Of a stretch of 64,000 nt of DNA, positions 11,002-22,121 are shown one piece after another; the stretch's first letter is position 1; every line of letters begins with the position of its first letter. Origin of the DNA: Viola odorata (lineage: Eukaryota > Streptophyta > Magnoliopsida > Malpighiales > Violaceae); assembly GCA_963691705.1 (NCBI GenBank), contig OY829546.1:7078001-7142000 (forward strand). Direction: 5' to 3'. Made by a program: the position numbers and the translations under genes. A model generated the notes under the pieces. The model was not told the origin of the DNA. It ran no database searches and saw nothing but the letters and a program-made list of their open reading frames with translations.

Positions 11002-12195
11002 TGATAAACGTGGCCTAGAGGGGGGGTGAATAGGCAAATAAAATTCTAACACAAATGTAAGGAAATATGAGTGCGGAAATAGAAAGTAAAAACACAAGGA
11101 TATATAGTGGTTCCAATTCCTCAATGAATTGTACTCCACTACCTAAGAGTCCTCCTCTTAGGATTTTGAACAACGAACACTTCGTTATTACCTTGAGTTT
11201 TTACGGGTTCAACTCAAACCTTACACCTTGGTTTTTGCGGGCTCAACCAATAAACCTTTCACTTGGTTTTCACGGGATCACCAACAACCTTACACTTGGT
11301 TTTTGCGGGCTCAACCAACAAACCTTACAATGTGATTTTTCCGGGCTCAATCACAACCTATCACAATCAAGATTACTTGACAAGAGAATGTTAAATAGCA
11401 ACACAATTGGTGTACAAATAAACTATGTATGATTCAATAAATAACACCAATAAATGAACAAGAATACCTCAAAAGAAAGCTTAAACCTTACTTGAAATAT
11501 GGACACAAGATTGAGTAAATTCGGATGTGAGAAGCTTGTGTTATGAAAGAATCAAGTTGAAGGTTTTGCAAAAACTCAGATTTTTGGTCTTTTGAAAAGT
11601 ATGAGAGCTTTCTAAAATCTTTCTTGTGTTCTAAATGTTCTTGTTATGTTCTAGCTCATCTAGGATGAGTATATATAGGTTTTAGATCAGTTATGATCCA
11701 GACAAGAAAGTATGGAGCCAAAAATCCCGTTATAGTGGACAAAATAGCTGTTGGGAAAAACTAGCCGTTGGGCAAAACGCTATGGCGTTTTGAATAACGC
11801 TATAGCGTTTTGCTACTGAAGTTATTTCGTAACTTCAGAGGCAAAACGCTATGGCGTTTCTCAAAACGCTATGGCGTTTTCAAAACGCTATAGCATTTTG
11901 AGAAACGCTATAGCGTTTTGCTCCTGGACGAAATCCTTCGTTCCAGTAGCAAAACGCTATAGCGTTTTCACAAACGCTATGGCGTTTTAAGCCTGACGAA
12001 AATGCAAAAAACCTTTACGAAATTCATTTTCGCTAAAAACCTTTTGACTCAAAAACTCTTGAGGTATTTTGAACATAAATCAAGTGTTAATTAGAATCAT
12101 ACTTACATGATTAGAGTTCTAATGTACACTTGATCTTCTAGCTTGTGATACCTTGATTTGTTGCTTCTTTTCTTATTTGCTTGATCACAAACTAC
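11002..12195 (-). repeat. 5' LTR of copia element 2, part 1
   Basis: This is the larger part of the LTR, ending at the ACTAC target site of the Athila insertion. It continues at 25165-25255. It differs from the 3' LTR by a few substitutions and by an extra block of about 108 bases (roughly 11847-11955). The block raises the number of AACGCTATRGCGTT-type palindromes from four to eight. Confidence 0.9.
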
Positions 12196-13915
12196 TGATA
12201 GCACGTTTTTATGCATGATTTTCCCTCTATTTTCTCCCCATTTAAGGCATGATTCTGCTAATTTACCCTTGATTTCATGACTATTGCAGATTTAGGCCTA
12301 AAAATGGAGTTTATGCCAAAACATGCGTTTTGGGTGCATTTTGAGCGAATTCGAGCTTCAAGACCCAGAGTCGAGGTCCCGAGCCCAAAGCAGCGTTCAA
12401 GGTCCCGAGTCGGATTCCCAGTTCGGGACCCCGAAGGGCAAAGGATGTCATTTCCACGTGTCATCCCACCTAAAACGCCCATGTGACTCCTCTGACACTG
12501 TTCCTGCGCTCTGCACTGATTACCAAACACCCACCGAACTGACCAGTTCAGCCTCGAGCTCAGTCCAGACCTGCCAAAGCTGGAAAATCAGACAGCTTTA
12601 TGCTTTCTCAGCTTTGTGCTTTTAGAAACATAGATCCATATTTTTAGGCTTTCAATTAATGCATTTTGTCCCTAGTTTTAGGCTGAAGATATTTTGTGCT
12701 TAAGGCTCTACTATATAAAGGGCATCTAGGATTAGTTTAGATCATCTCTTCCTAGCTTTTAATCACTTAGCATAATTTAGAAGTAGCTTAGACTTCTCTC
12801 TAGTTTCTCTCTCTAGCCATTGTTAGCTTCTTCAACATTGCTGCCGAGCTATAAACGGAATTTTAGTAACAAGTTTTCTTCCCTTCATCTATTTATTTAC
12901 TTGTTATGCTTTCTTTAATCGTTATTTGTTTATCTTTAAGTATGAGTAGCTAAATTTCTAGTTCTTGGCAAGGCTGATTCAAGGGTTGCAAGGGCAGATT
13001 CGAGGCCTTAATGTGCTTAATATATTCTTGATGCTGTATTTAACTATTCATCGATTTAATTACATCTTTGCATGATTTAATTTAAGGTCTGATCAACTGA
13101 GAATTATTTTGTGTAAATGCTGCCATTCATGTGATGAATACGAAAGGAAAATCGCATGAGTAAGTAGGCATCTATTTAGTCTTGACTGTGTCAAAGTGGT
13201 CTTGAATAGATAGGTTGGGTAGTTGATTAGGGCTGAGTCACGAGCCTGACAAACTGAGGGACTTTAGCTCTAGATCTGTCTTTTCTTAGCTTCATGGGCA
13301 GTTTGAGTATGGCCCTCCCGCATTCGTGCCTGGAGGGATGGCAAACTGTCAAGACATATGTGGAAACGGGGGGTAGTTTCTCTTAAGAGAAAAGTAGGGG
13401 ATATCCGAGGAATCTGGTCCCCATGTCATTTCTATGACATCTCGAATGGAATACCCTTGAGCTGATGACGATCTGGTCCCGAATGCAACCCAGAATGCCT
13501 TTGCCGAGAACACTTCCTCCATCTGATTATTCGTGCTTATTTCACTCTTGATCTATTTCACGCCTGCGTTGATACTTCTGCATCTGTTTCTGATTTGTTT
13601 TATTATTTCTGGAATTATTTGCTTACTTGCTTTATTTTATCATTCGGGACTCCCGAATTGACACCTCAGGACCCCGAATACTGCTTTCCTAGATAAAAAT
13701 TGTTAGCTCCCAAAATCTGCCTTGGCCAACTCGTTTGGCCAAGTAAAACCCCCCCCCCCCTAAGTGTTACCCTTTGTGCTCTTCTCCCGAATACATTCAC
13801 GACCATAAATCAGTTTCTCACAATCCCTGTGTTCGACCCTGACTACCACTGTACACTTTATCTCTTGTGCACACACGTTTTCAGGCACTATAAATCTGTA
13901 TTTGACTGACGATCA
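12196..13915 (+). repeat. 5' LTR of the Athila element
   Basis: It starts TGATAGCACG and ends TGACGATCA directly before the primer-binding site. A TATA box (TATATAAAG) lies at 12712-12720. A C-rich tract lies near 13748. The two short frames here are copied in the 3' LTR and are not genes. Confidence 0.93.
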
Positions 13916-13918
13916 AAT

Positions 13919-13937
13919 TGGCGCCGTTGCCGGGGAT
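13919..13937 (+). other. Primer-binding site complementary to tRNA-Asp
   Basis: TGGCGCCGTTGCCGGGGAT starts three bases after the LTR. It is the complement of the 3' end of plant tRNA-Asp(GTC), as expected for Athila elements. Confidence 0.85.
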
Positions 13938-13969
13938 TGTTTCAAGACTGATTTATTTTTCTTGTTTGT

Positions 13970-15058
13970 ATGACCAGGAGATCTGCACCCGAATTACTGC
14001 CCCTTGATCACGAGCTTGGACGAACCGAAAGAGGACTTCGACGACTAGCACGAGGAGACTCCAATCCTTGTGTTCGGGACCTCGAACGTCTTTTTAACCT
14101 GGAGGGTAGTCCAGAGCCCGAAAACCTACCCCCGGTCTACCCAGAAAGACCTGATATGGATAACCCCGGTCCCGAAGGGAATGCTGTTAACCTGCACCCC
14201 CCACCAATCCAGACCATCGATGATTTCAATGCCGCTCCCGAAGCCCCAACCAGTTGCATTGTCTGGCCAGCAGTCCCGAATGACTGGGAACTCAAGTCTG
14301 CAACCATGCATCATCTGCCACTCTTTCGAGGGCTGGCCAAGGAGAATCCACACCGCCACCTACAGCAGCTACACTCCATTTGCGACGCCATGAAGCCTCA
14401 CAACGTTTCGGTTGAGCATGCCAAGCTTCGTGCCTTTATGTGGTCCCTCAAGGACGACGCTCTTGACTGGTTTTATGATTTGCAGCCGCAATCTATCAAT
14501 TCATGGGCCGAGATGTCTAAGGCTTTCACGGATAAATACTACCCCGTGTACATAGCAATGGTGACCCGAAAGCAGCTTGTGTCCATCCTCCAAAAGGATT
14601 CGGAAGACCTTGAGCAATACTATAAGCGGTTTAAGAAGATGCAAGCCCTATGCCCCTCGCATAATTTGTCCGAACATGCCCTCATGCAGTATTTCTGTGA
14701 AGGACTCAACGGTCGGGACAAGGCCTTGTTGAACGCTGCCGCTAATGGATCCATCACTAGACTCACTCCAGCTGCTGCCAAGGCCACTATCGAACTCATG
14801 GCCAAGAACAACCTCCAGCTCAACAACTCCACTAGCGTTCAAGACGCCCGTTCAGCCGCTATGGAGAATCAACTTGCAGCCATCACGGGCATGTTGCAAA
14901 ACATGGCTTCCGGACAGCCAGTCCAGGTCAAGGCCTGCCAGATTTGTCAATTTTCAGACCACCCAACGGATGCTTGCCCATTCATCCCCGATGAGATTCC
15001 AGTCAATGCAGCTAGCGGATTCAATGCCCCATATGGCCAACACCACAATCAAGGGTAG
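13970..15058 (+). CDS. Athila Gag (362 aa to the first stop)
   Basis: It starts MTRRSAPELLPLDHELGR. A retrotransposon gag domain spans about residues 120-250 (ALDWFYDLQPQSINSW, DLEQYYKRFKKM, LMQYFCEGL). A canonical CX2CX4HX4C knuckle, CQICQFSDHPTDAC, lies near residue 325. It forms the particle and binds element RNA. The frame ends at a TAG at 15056-15058, directly after GQHHNQG. Gag-like sequence (QPNYGWNNNQQ) continues in the same frame beyond the stop, so this amber codon interrupts the original gag-pol frame. Confidence 0.88.
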   Translation: MTRRSAPELLPLDHELGRTERGLRRLARGDSNPCVRDLERLFNLEGSPEPENLPPVYPERPDMDNPGPEGNAVNLHPPPIQTIDDFNAAPEAPTSCIVWPAVPNDWELKSATMHHLPLFRGLAKENPHRHLQQLHSICDAMKPHNVSVEHAKLRAFMWSLKDDALDWFYDLQPQSINSWAEMSKAFTDKYYPVYIAMVTRKQLVSILQKDSEDLEQYYKRFKKMQALCPSHNLSEHALMQYFCEGLNGRDKALLNAAANGSITRLTPAAAKATIELMAKNNLQLNNSTSVQDARSAAMENQLAAITGMLQNMASGQPVQVKACQICQFSDHPTDACPFIPDEIPVNAASGFNAPYGQHHNQG

Positions 15059-15233
15059 AAGCAACCTAACTATGGATGGAACAACAACCAGCAGGCCGGA
15101 CCTAGCCATCAGTATGGACAAAATCCATACGGAAATCACCCCCCCTCCTTTCAACATGCAAGCCTTCAAGCCCAGGCCCAATTTTCAGAATTACCAGTAC
15201 TAGAGGCAGCCTCCCCCAGACCAGAATTTCACC
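15059..15233 (+). pseudogene. Broken gag-pol junction of the Athila element
   Basis: Gag sequence continues after the amber stop up to a run of C residues at about 15139-15145, where homology moves into the pol frame (FNMQAFKPRPNFQNYQY). A second TAG follows in that frame at about 15201. Both stops replace what would be a CAG codon. The junction therefore has two stops and one frame change, while pol itself is open. Confidence 0.7.
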
Positions 15234-18200
15234 ATGCCACCGCCCCCGAATGAGGACCCCTCCCCCGATAAAAAGAAAATCGCAGAGCTGGAAAAACAGA
15301 TTCGGACCCTCATGGCCGAAATGAAAGAAGTAAAAAATGGAGGGAGATTTCCAGGGCAGACAGAACCTAACCCAAAGCATGAAGCGTGTGCCATGAACCT
15401 CCGCAGTGGCCTCGAGATCCCTTCTCGTGTCCACCCAGGCCCCGAAGCCGATACTGCTCTTCCTGATCCCGAAACCGACGATACTGCACCACCACCTCCC
15501 GAACAACCTACTGACCAGCCCAAGAAATCCCGATTTGGCGACGCAGCTCTGGACCATTTCTTCTCAAGTACAAAATCTCGCTGTAAGCAGAAGAAGAAGC
15601 AGCCCATCGAGGAGGAAGAATTCTCTCAAGAATTCATAAACAAAGTCTTCGAGCCCCCATTCCCTCAGCGGTTGATCAAAAAGAAGAAAGAGGAAGAAGA
15701 TCGGGACATCCTTGAGATGTTTAGCAAGGTTGTCATCAATATTCTGCTCCTCAAGACCATCAAGAACATGCCCCGATATGCCAAGTTTTTGAAGCAGCTG
15801 TGCACCAACAAGAACAAATTCACTGAGGTGAACAGAATCAGTGTGGGAGCTAATCTATCCGCCCACATCCAGCGAAAAATTCCACCCAAGTGCAAAGACC
15901 AGGGCATGTTTACGGTCCCGTGCAGGATCGGGACTATCGATATCGGGAAAGCAATGTGCGACCTGGGGGCTGGGATTAATGTTATGCCTCTGACCATCTA
16001 CGACAGCCTCGGACTCGGGCCCTTGAAAGAAACCACTCTGGTAATCCAACTTGCAGACCGTTCGGTAGTATATCCCAAAGGAATCATCACGGATGTTCTG
16101 GTCCAGATTGGTGAATTCTTATTCCCAGCAGATTTCTATGTTCTCTCCATGGAAAACCCCATGAACACCAAGTCTTCGGACCTACTCTTGGGACGTCCTT
16201 TCTTGGCTACTGCCCGCGCAAAGATTGACTGCTATGAAGCCTCGATATCCCTCGAGTTCGACGGGGAAATTATCCGTTTCAACATGCTAGACTCCATGAA
16301 GTACCCTCCCGAATTTTCCAGTGTCAATTTTGTTGATATAATAGATCCCCTTGTGGAGGAGGTTGCTGAACTGAATTCCGTCGAGCCCTTGAAACTGATT
16401 CTTGACCGAAGTCTCACCCCCGAATCTCTGCAAGAGATGACAGCTTCCATTACGGTCCCATCTGAACTAGGCACAGTTGCGGCAGCCCTCGAAGAAAATT
16501 CTGCTCTGGTGGTTGAACCCCCGAGCGATTCTCCCAAATGCGCAGATCATGTACGAGTTCCACCATCTCTGGAACAAGCCCCAGACCTCGAACTCAAAAC
16601 ACTGCCCTCACACTTGAAGTATGCATACCTCGGGGAGGGAGAGTCGCTTCCAGTCATAATTTCCAACAAGTTAGAAGCAGACCAAGAGACTGAGCTCGTG
16701 GACCTCCTCCAGAGTTTCAAGAAGGCTATCGGATGGACGATCGCCGACATCAAGGGACTGTCACCATCCTTATGCACTCACCGCATACATCTTGAAGACG
16801 ACTCCAAGACAGTGAGACAGCCTCAAAGGCGTTTGAACCCCCCCATGATGGAGGTGGTCAAGAAAGAGATCTTGAAGCTACTCGATGCCGGAGTTATCTA
16901 TCCCATTTCTGATTCCCCATGGGTTAGCCCAGTTCAGGTGGTCCCGAAGAAAACTGGCATCACAATCATTCCCGGTCCCGAGGGTCAGCCAATCCCCTCC
17001 CGAATCCAGAATGGCTGGCGTGTCTGCATTGACTATCGACGTCTGAACGAAGCCACCCGAAAAGACCATTTCCCACTTCCCTTCATAGATCAGATGCTGG
17101 AGCGCCTTGCGGGCAAGACACATTATTGCTGCCTGGATGGGTATTCGGGATTCCACCAGATTCCAGTAGCCCTTGAAGACCAGGAGAAAACCACCTTCAC
17201 GTGCCCCTTCGGGACCTTTGCTTACAGACGCATGCCCTTTGGGTTATGCAATGCCCCGGCCACATTCCAGAGGTGCATGGTCAGCATCTTTTCAGAATTT
17301 GTAGAAGAATGCATCGAGGTATTCATGGATGACTTCACGGTCTATGGTAACTCCTTTTCCGAATGCCTCTTGAATTTAAAGAAAATTTTGCAAAGATGTA
17401 TAGAAACAAACCTTGTTCTTAATTTCGAAAAATGTCATTTCATGGTTGATCAAGGACTAATCCTGGGCCACATCGTGTCCCGAAAGGGTATCGAAGTGGA
17501 CAAGGCCAAAATTCAAGCTATCGAGACCTTGCCTTACCCCTCGAATATTCGAGACGTGCGCTCTTTTCTTGGACATGCAGGTTTTTATAGGAGGTTCATC
17601 CGGGATTTCTCCAAGATTGCCCAGCCAATGTGCCAATTACTACACAAGGATGTGGACTTCGTATTCGATGACCAGTGCAAGAAGGCATTCGAGACTCTGA
17701 AAGCTAAGCTCATTTCTGCTCCTATCATTCGAGCCCCCGACTGGACACTCCCGTTCGAAATCATGTGCGACGCAAGCAACCAGGCTTTGGGAGCTGTTCT
17801 GGGTCAGAAGAAAGACAAGGAGACTTATGTTATTTATTATGCCTCCAAGTTGTTGGATCCCGCCCAACAAAACTATACAACAACAGAAAAAGAGCTTCTG
17901 GCCATTGTCTATGCCCTTGACAAGTTTCGGCAGTACCTCCTGGGCACAGAAGTGATAGTGTACTCTGACCACTCCGCTCTTCGATGCCTGCTCAAGAAGA
18001 CAGACGCGAAGCCTAGGCTTATCCGCTGGATTCTCCTGCTTCAAGAGTTCAACCTAGCCATCAAAGATAAAAAAGGGACCGAAAACTGTGTAGCTGATCA
18101 TTTAAGTCGACTCCCACATCAAGAAGACGACTCCCAAGTAACCATTCGGGAGTCTTTCCCTGATGAGCATTTGTGCTCAGTTGACACGACCAAATACCCC

Positions 18201-19502
18201 TGGTTCACAGACATAGCTAATTATTGTGCCACTGGTGCGCTCCCAGTCGAGGCCTCGAGTGCAGAACATAACCGAATCCGCAAACAAGCCAAGTACTATG
18301 TTTGGGACAGCCCTTACCTATGGAAACATTGTTCAGATCAGATCGTTAGGCGCTGTGTCTCCACAGACGAGGTCCCATCCATCCTCAAGTTCTGCCATTC
18401 AACAACCGAAGGGGGACATTTTGCTGCAAAGAAGACCGCACTCAAAGTCCTAGAAGTGGGTCTTTACTGGCCCTCCATCTTCAAGGACAGTTATTTATTT
18501 TGTGCAGCATGCCCTCGATGCCAAGCCATGGGAAATATCGGAGCCCGAAACCAAATGCCCTTGACCAGTATCATTGCATGCGATATTTTCGATATTTGGG
18601 GCATTGACTTCATGGGACCATTCCCGAGTTCATTCGGACATACGTATATTCTGCTTGCAGTAGATTATGTCTCCAAATGGATCGAAGCCAAGGCCACCAA
18701 AACTGACGATTCAAGGGTGGTCGCCGATTTTCTCAGAACACACATCTTTAACCGATTCGGGACACCTCGAGCTCTCATCAGCGATCGGGGGACTCATTTC
18801 TGCAATCGAACAGTCGCATCGCTACTTAACAAGTATGGAGTGACTCATCGAGTGTCCACAGCTTACCACCCCCAAACCAATGGGCAGGCTGAGGTCTCGA
18901 ATCGGGAGATCAAGGTTATCCTCGAAAAAACAGTGAATCAGTCCAGAAAAGATTGGAGTCTCAAGCTAGGAGACGCGCTTTGGGCCTACCGCACCGCATT
19001 CAAGACCCCGATCGGCATGACGCCATATCGGTTGGTCTATGGCAAGCCGTGTCACCTTCCGGTCGAAATAGAACACAAGGCCTTCTGGGCACTCAAGAAA
19101 GTCAACATGGACTTGAATTTGGCAGGAAAGGAACGCTGTTTGCAAATTCAAGAGCTTGAAGAACTTCGGGGGAACGCCTATGAAAATTCCTTGATCTACA
19201 AGGACAAGACCAAAGCCCACCACGACAAGCACCTCGTAGTCAAAAACTTCACCATTGGGCAGAAAGTTTTGCTCTACAACTCAAGACTACGGATTTTTTC
19301 GGGCAAGCTCAAGTCCAAATGGACGGGACCATACCGAATCACTGCAGTATTTGATCATGGAGCTGTTGAGATCCAGAACCTGGATAAGGGTGAGCCATTT
19401 AAAGTGAACGGTCATAGGTTGAAACCTTTCTATGAAGGATTCAAGCCTTCGACTGCAGAAGAAGCAAGGGTCGAGGACCCAGCAATCCACACTCCCGAAT
19501 GA
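15234..19502 (+). CDS. Athila Pol polyprotein (1422 aa)
   Basis: Domains in order: an aspartic protease with [11 protein letters not shown] near residue 241; reverse transcriptase with [20 protein letters not shown] near 594 and the catalytic FMDD box near 697; RNase H starting [14 protein letters not shown] near 844; an integrase zinc finger ending CPRC near 1094; and the integrase DDE core, with D in WGIDFMGP (about 1124), D in ISDRGTH (about 1182) and E in QAEVSNREI (about 1218). All visible catalytic residues are present and the frame is open throughout. The ATG used is the first in this open stretch. The native protein would continue from gag, so this start is an artefact of the damaged junction. 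Confidence 0.92.
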   Translation: MPPPPNEDPSPDKKKIAELEKQIRTLMAEMKEVKNGGRFPGQTEPNPKHEACAMNLRSGLEIPSRVHPGPEADTALPDPETDDTAPPPPEQPTDQPKKSRFGDAALDHFFSSTKSRCKQKKKQPIEEEEFSQEFINKVFEPPFPQRLIKKKKEEEDRDILEMFSKVVINILLLKTIKNMPRYAKFLKQLCTNKNKFTEVNRISVGANLSAHIQRKIPPKCKDQGMFTVPCRIGTIDIGKAMCDLGAGINVMPLTIYDSLGLGPLKETTLVIQLADRSVVYPKGIITDVLVQIGEFLFPADFYVLSMENPMNTKSSDLLLGRPFLATARAKIDCYEASISLEFDGEIIRFNMLDSMKYPPEFSSVNFVDIIDPLVEEVAELNSVEPLKLILDRSLTPESLQEMTASITVPSELGTVAAALEENSALVVEPPSDSPKCADHVRVPPSLEQAPDLELKTLPSHLKYAYLGEGESLPVIISNKLEADQETELVDLLQSFKKAIGWTIADIKGLSPSLCTHRIHLEDDSKTVRQPQRRLNPPMMEVVKKEILKLLDAGVIYPISDSPWVSPVQVVPKKTGITIIPGPEGQPIPSRIQNGWRVCIDYRRLNEATRKDHFPLPFIDQMLERLAGKTHYCCLDGYSGFHQIPVALEDQEKTTFTCPFGTFAYRRMPFGLCNAPATFQRCMVSIFSEFVEECIEVFMDDFTVYGNSFSECLLNLKKILQRCIETNLVLNFEKCHFMVDQGLILGHIVSRKGIEVDKAKIQAIETLPYPSNIRDVRSFLGHAGFYRRFIRDFSKIAQPMCQLLHKDVDFVFDDQCKKAFETLKAKLISAPIIRAPDWTLPFEIMCDASNQALGAVLGQKKDKETYVIYYASKLLDPAQQNYTTTEKELLAIVYALDKFRQYLLGTEVIVYSDHSALRCLLKKTDAKPRLIRWILLLQEFNLAIKDKKGTENCVADHLSRLPHQEDDSQVTIRESFPDEHLCSVDTTKYPWFTDIANYCATGALPVEASSAEHNRIRKQAKYYVWDSPYLWKHCSDQIVRRCVSTDEVPSILKFCHSTTEGGHFAAKKTALKVLEVGLYWPSIFKDSYLFCAACPRCQAMGNIGARNQMPLTSIIACDIFDIWGIDFMGPFPSSFGHTYILLAVDYVSKWIEAKATKTDDSRVVADFLRTHIFNRFGTPRALISDRGTHFCNRTVASLLNKYGVTHRVSTAYHPQTNGQAEVSNREIKVILEKTVNQSRKDWSLKLGDALWAYRTAFKTPIGMTPYRLVYGKPCHLPVEIEHKAFWALKKVNMDLNLAGKERCLQIQELEELRGNAYENSLIYKDKTKAHHDKHLVVKNFTIGQKVLLYNSRLRIFSGKLKSKWTGPYRITAVFDHGAVEIQNLDKGEPFKVNGHRLKPFYEGFKPSTAEEARVEDPAIHTPE

Positions 19503-20132
19503 GGACACGACGTCCAGGCCTGGACGATAATCAAGGCCAATGTGGGGACAAGCCCCGAATTTCTAACCCTCTTCCTTTAATTTTCTTGTCTCTTAATTCT
19601 GCATCCGACACCCTCTCTTCTCTCTTCCCAAATTATTTCCATTTTTATTCGAGTCAACTCTAGCTTTTTGAAATTTTTTTATGTGCACTTTTTATGTTAC
19701 CTAGGTAAATTTTGAATTTTCTTTGTCCTCTTTCCCTCTCATTTAATTTTTATACCTCTCCCTCTCTCCTATTTAATGCCTTGTCCCCTCCTTTATCATC
19801 TCCCATTTAATTGCCTCTGATTTTATTCTTATCTCTCCTCTTTCCAACACCCCAAAAGCTGATTTGCTTTCTCTGATTCCCGTGCAGGTGTAAGAGCACG
19901 CTGCCCATGGCACTTAGCGCCCTCTCCCATCACGCCACGTGGACAACGAAGACCGAAGCGTCAGTTCCCGCCTCTCTCTCCACGTTGCCACGCCTGCCAC
20001 AGCCTACTCACCCACGCCACCTAAACCGTCACCCTTCCACGTTACCCAACCATAACCCCCTCATCACTCCCAATCAAATCAAAACACCTCTTTTTCTCTT
20101 CTTTCCAAAAACGAAACCCTCTCTTCTTCATT
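19503..20132 (+). other. Spacer between Athila pol and ORF3
   Basis: This is pyrimidine-rich noncoding DNA with many CTCT and CCTC runs. A short frame at 19907 runs to 20152 but is proline- and threonine-rich low-complexity sequence. The spacer could hold a splice acceptor for a subgenomic ORF3 message. I could not identify one with confidence. Confidence 0.5.
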
Positions 20133-22121
20133 ATGGCCCGCACCCCCCTTAACCTAAACAAAAACCCCACTTCTCACTCTTCTACTCCAACTCCTATTCT
20201 TCCCCCTCACCAAAACCAACCTAACACCACCACTTCCGGCCACTCTCCAGTAGCCACTGAACGGCTCGAATCTCCATCTTCCGACGCCACCATCGACCTA
20301 GACGAAATCCCTTCCACTACCCCTCTCCCAGACATGACCAGATCTGGAAAAGTCCACCGTGTCCCTCCAACCACCACCGCCGGAAGCAAAAAGAAAACAC
20401 CCCCCAGCCCAGTCAACTCCGTTCCCCTCGATGTTAAGCCTATTGGCTACGTCATTCCTTCTGACACCGAAGGCGAGGAGGAGCCCCAGTCCAGTTCTAG
20501 CCTCCGTGAGGCCCGACGGGTGGAAAAGGAGAACGAGGAACAATTTCTGTGGGACTCCGACGACCAGCACGCTGAGGACGACGACGGCGGGCAAGACAGA
20601 GAGGAGGCAGTCGAGCTGACAGAGCGACCGGTCGAGCACGACGCCCAAGACCCCGAGCACACTGCTCCAGGCCCCGAGGAGGTTCAGACGGGCACTGCAG
20701 AAGAGGATGCCGCGGAAGGGGAAGGAGAGATCGACCCACCCAAACCCCCGAGTCCACCCCCGAAACCGACCAAGGGCAAGGCCCGAGCAGGGAGGAACGC
20801 CCCCAAAGCTCCTACTCCCAAGGCCCCAGCCTCTAAGCCCCCGGCCAGTAAGAAGAGGAAGCTCCCGGCCACTCCAAAAGGCAAAGCACTGGCAGTCGAA
20901 CCGCCCCGCAAATCCCAGCGCATTGAGGAGGACGACGACGAGCTGGAATCCGCCTCGGGATCCAAACCTAGCTACCTGGTAACAGCCAATCTCGACACCT
21001 TTAATGAACTCTTCATTTTTAATGATAAGCACTCTTTGGACAAGGTGGCCTTGCTGAACTTCAAGGGCGTAGCCCCGTGTCCTAGGCTAGATTTTGAATT
21101 CTATGACAAGATGGGTGTTGGATCCCGTATTCGGGAGTATATTAGTGGCATAGGGTGGGAGAGTTTCTTTTACATGGATCAGCCTACATATTTGGAGCTC
21201 AGCCTTGAGTTCTTTGCGAGTTTCTGGTACAAGGTCGATCTGTTCAAGCCCAGGGGTGGGGAAGGTCCCGATTTGTCTGCACCGGGGTGTGTGAACTTTC
21301 GGCTGGCCAGTAAATGGCACCCGATGTCCCTCAATGACTTCAATGTTTACCTGGGTTTTGTCAGTCGTGAAGGTACTCAGGAGGCCGCATATCGGACTGC
21401 CCTGACCACTATCCCTGCCGAGTTTAACAATCACAAAGCCCTTCGGGAGCTCTCTGGCAATTCCACAGTCAAGTTCGACTCTCGCCACACCAAGGCTCAC
21501 TGCATTCAAGACCCCGCGCTCCGCATTCTGCAACGCTTCTTGTCCATTGCCCTCGCGGGTAAGTTCGGGACCTCTGGACAGCTTGCCCAAACAGAGTTGT
21601 TTTTTCTATGGGCCATGTACCACAAGAAGCGAGTCAACCTTGGCTACTGGATCGCCACCGCTGCTCACAATGTCGCAAATGCCCCCCAGGGTCGCTCTCC
21701 TATTCTTGGATCCATTATTACCAGCCTCGCCTCGCAGCTCTACACCTCGACACTCCAGGAGCTCAACTTGTATCGACACCCGAATTCCTTCAAGCTCATT
21801 GGTCTCAAGACCTTGGACGCGATGGAATTTCTTTGTGTTATTAACGGTGTCTTGAGCTTTCATGCAGATAACAAAGGCAAGATTGAGGGCAAGTACGAGT
21901 ACCCGGACCTATCCAAACCCCGAGCCCAGACTGATGCCCCCGAGCCTCCTTCTGCCAAGACGAACGCTTCCACTGCCCCCGAGGAGAATGCCCCAAGTCC
22001 CGACCAAATGCCAAACAACAGCACCATCATCCGCTTACTCACTGACATCCTGGAAACCAATCGCGTCATCCTCAAGGAATTTCGGGAGCAAGTTGCCTCC
22101 CTGATTCCTCCTCGCCCCTGA
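20133..22121 (+). CDS. Athila third open frame (662 aa)
   Basis: It starts MARTPLNLNKNPTSHSS. The first 275 residues are low complexity: proline-, serine- and acid-rich, with a basic PASKKRKLP stretch near 245 that looks like a nuclear-localisation signal. A globular domain (about 280-590) resembles the plant transposon/Athila ORF family, with landmarks LLNFKGVAPCPRLDF, FRLASKWHPMSLNDFNVYLG and LFFLWAMYHKKRVNLGYWIA. A short helical tail follows. Athila elements carry a third frame here that is often called env-like. I see no signal peptide or clear membrane span, so I do not call it an envelope. Its function is unknown. Long frames on the opposite strand are shadows of its GC-rich codons. Confidence 0.8.
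   Translation: MARTPLNLNKNPTSHSSTPTPILPPHQNQPNTTTSGHSPVATERLESPSSDATIDLDEIPSTTPLPDMTRSGKVHRVPPTTTAGSKKKTPPSPVNSVPLDVKPIGYVIPSDTEGEEEPQSSSSLREARRVEKENEEQFLWDSDDQHAEDDDGGQDREEAVELTERPVEHDAQDPEHTAPGPEEVQTGTAEEDAAEGEGEIDPPKPPSPPPKPTKGKARAGRNAPKAPTPKAPASKPPASKKRKLPATPKGKALAVEPPRKSQRIEEDDDELESASGSKPSYLVTANLDTFNELFIFNDKHSLDKVALLNFKGVAPCPRLDFEFYDKMGVGSRIREYISGIGWESFFYMDQPTYLELSLEFFASFWYKVDLFKPRGGEGPDLSAPGCVNFRLASKWHPMSLNDFNVYLGFVSREGTQEAAYRTALTTIPAEFNNHKALRELSGNSTVKFDSRHTKAHCIQDPALRILQRFLSIALAGKFGTSGQLAQTELFFLWAMYHKKRVNLGYWIATAAHNVANAPQGRSPILGSIITSLASQLYTSTLQELNLYRHPNSFKLIGLKTLDAMEFLCVINGVLSFHADNKGKIEGKYEYPDLSKPRAQTDAPEPPSAKTNASTAPEENAPSPDQMPNNSTIIRLLTDILETNRVILKEFREQVASLIPPRP

Noticed and set aside
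13740..13765. Poly-C tracts as functional elements
   Set aside because: C runs near 1668, 13748 and 24990 lie at the same place in LTR copies and differ in length by a base or so, as expected for homopolymer slippage or sequencing error.
20298..21032. 244-codon minus-strand frame
   Set aside because: Antisense shadow of the low-complexity N-terminus of Athila ORF3. It has no domain and no start context.
20133..22121. Envelope protein for Athila ORF3
   Set aside because: No signal peptide, transmembrane helix or cleavage motif is visible. Only its position matches the env-like ORF of other Athila elements.
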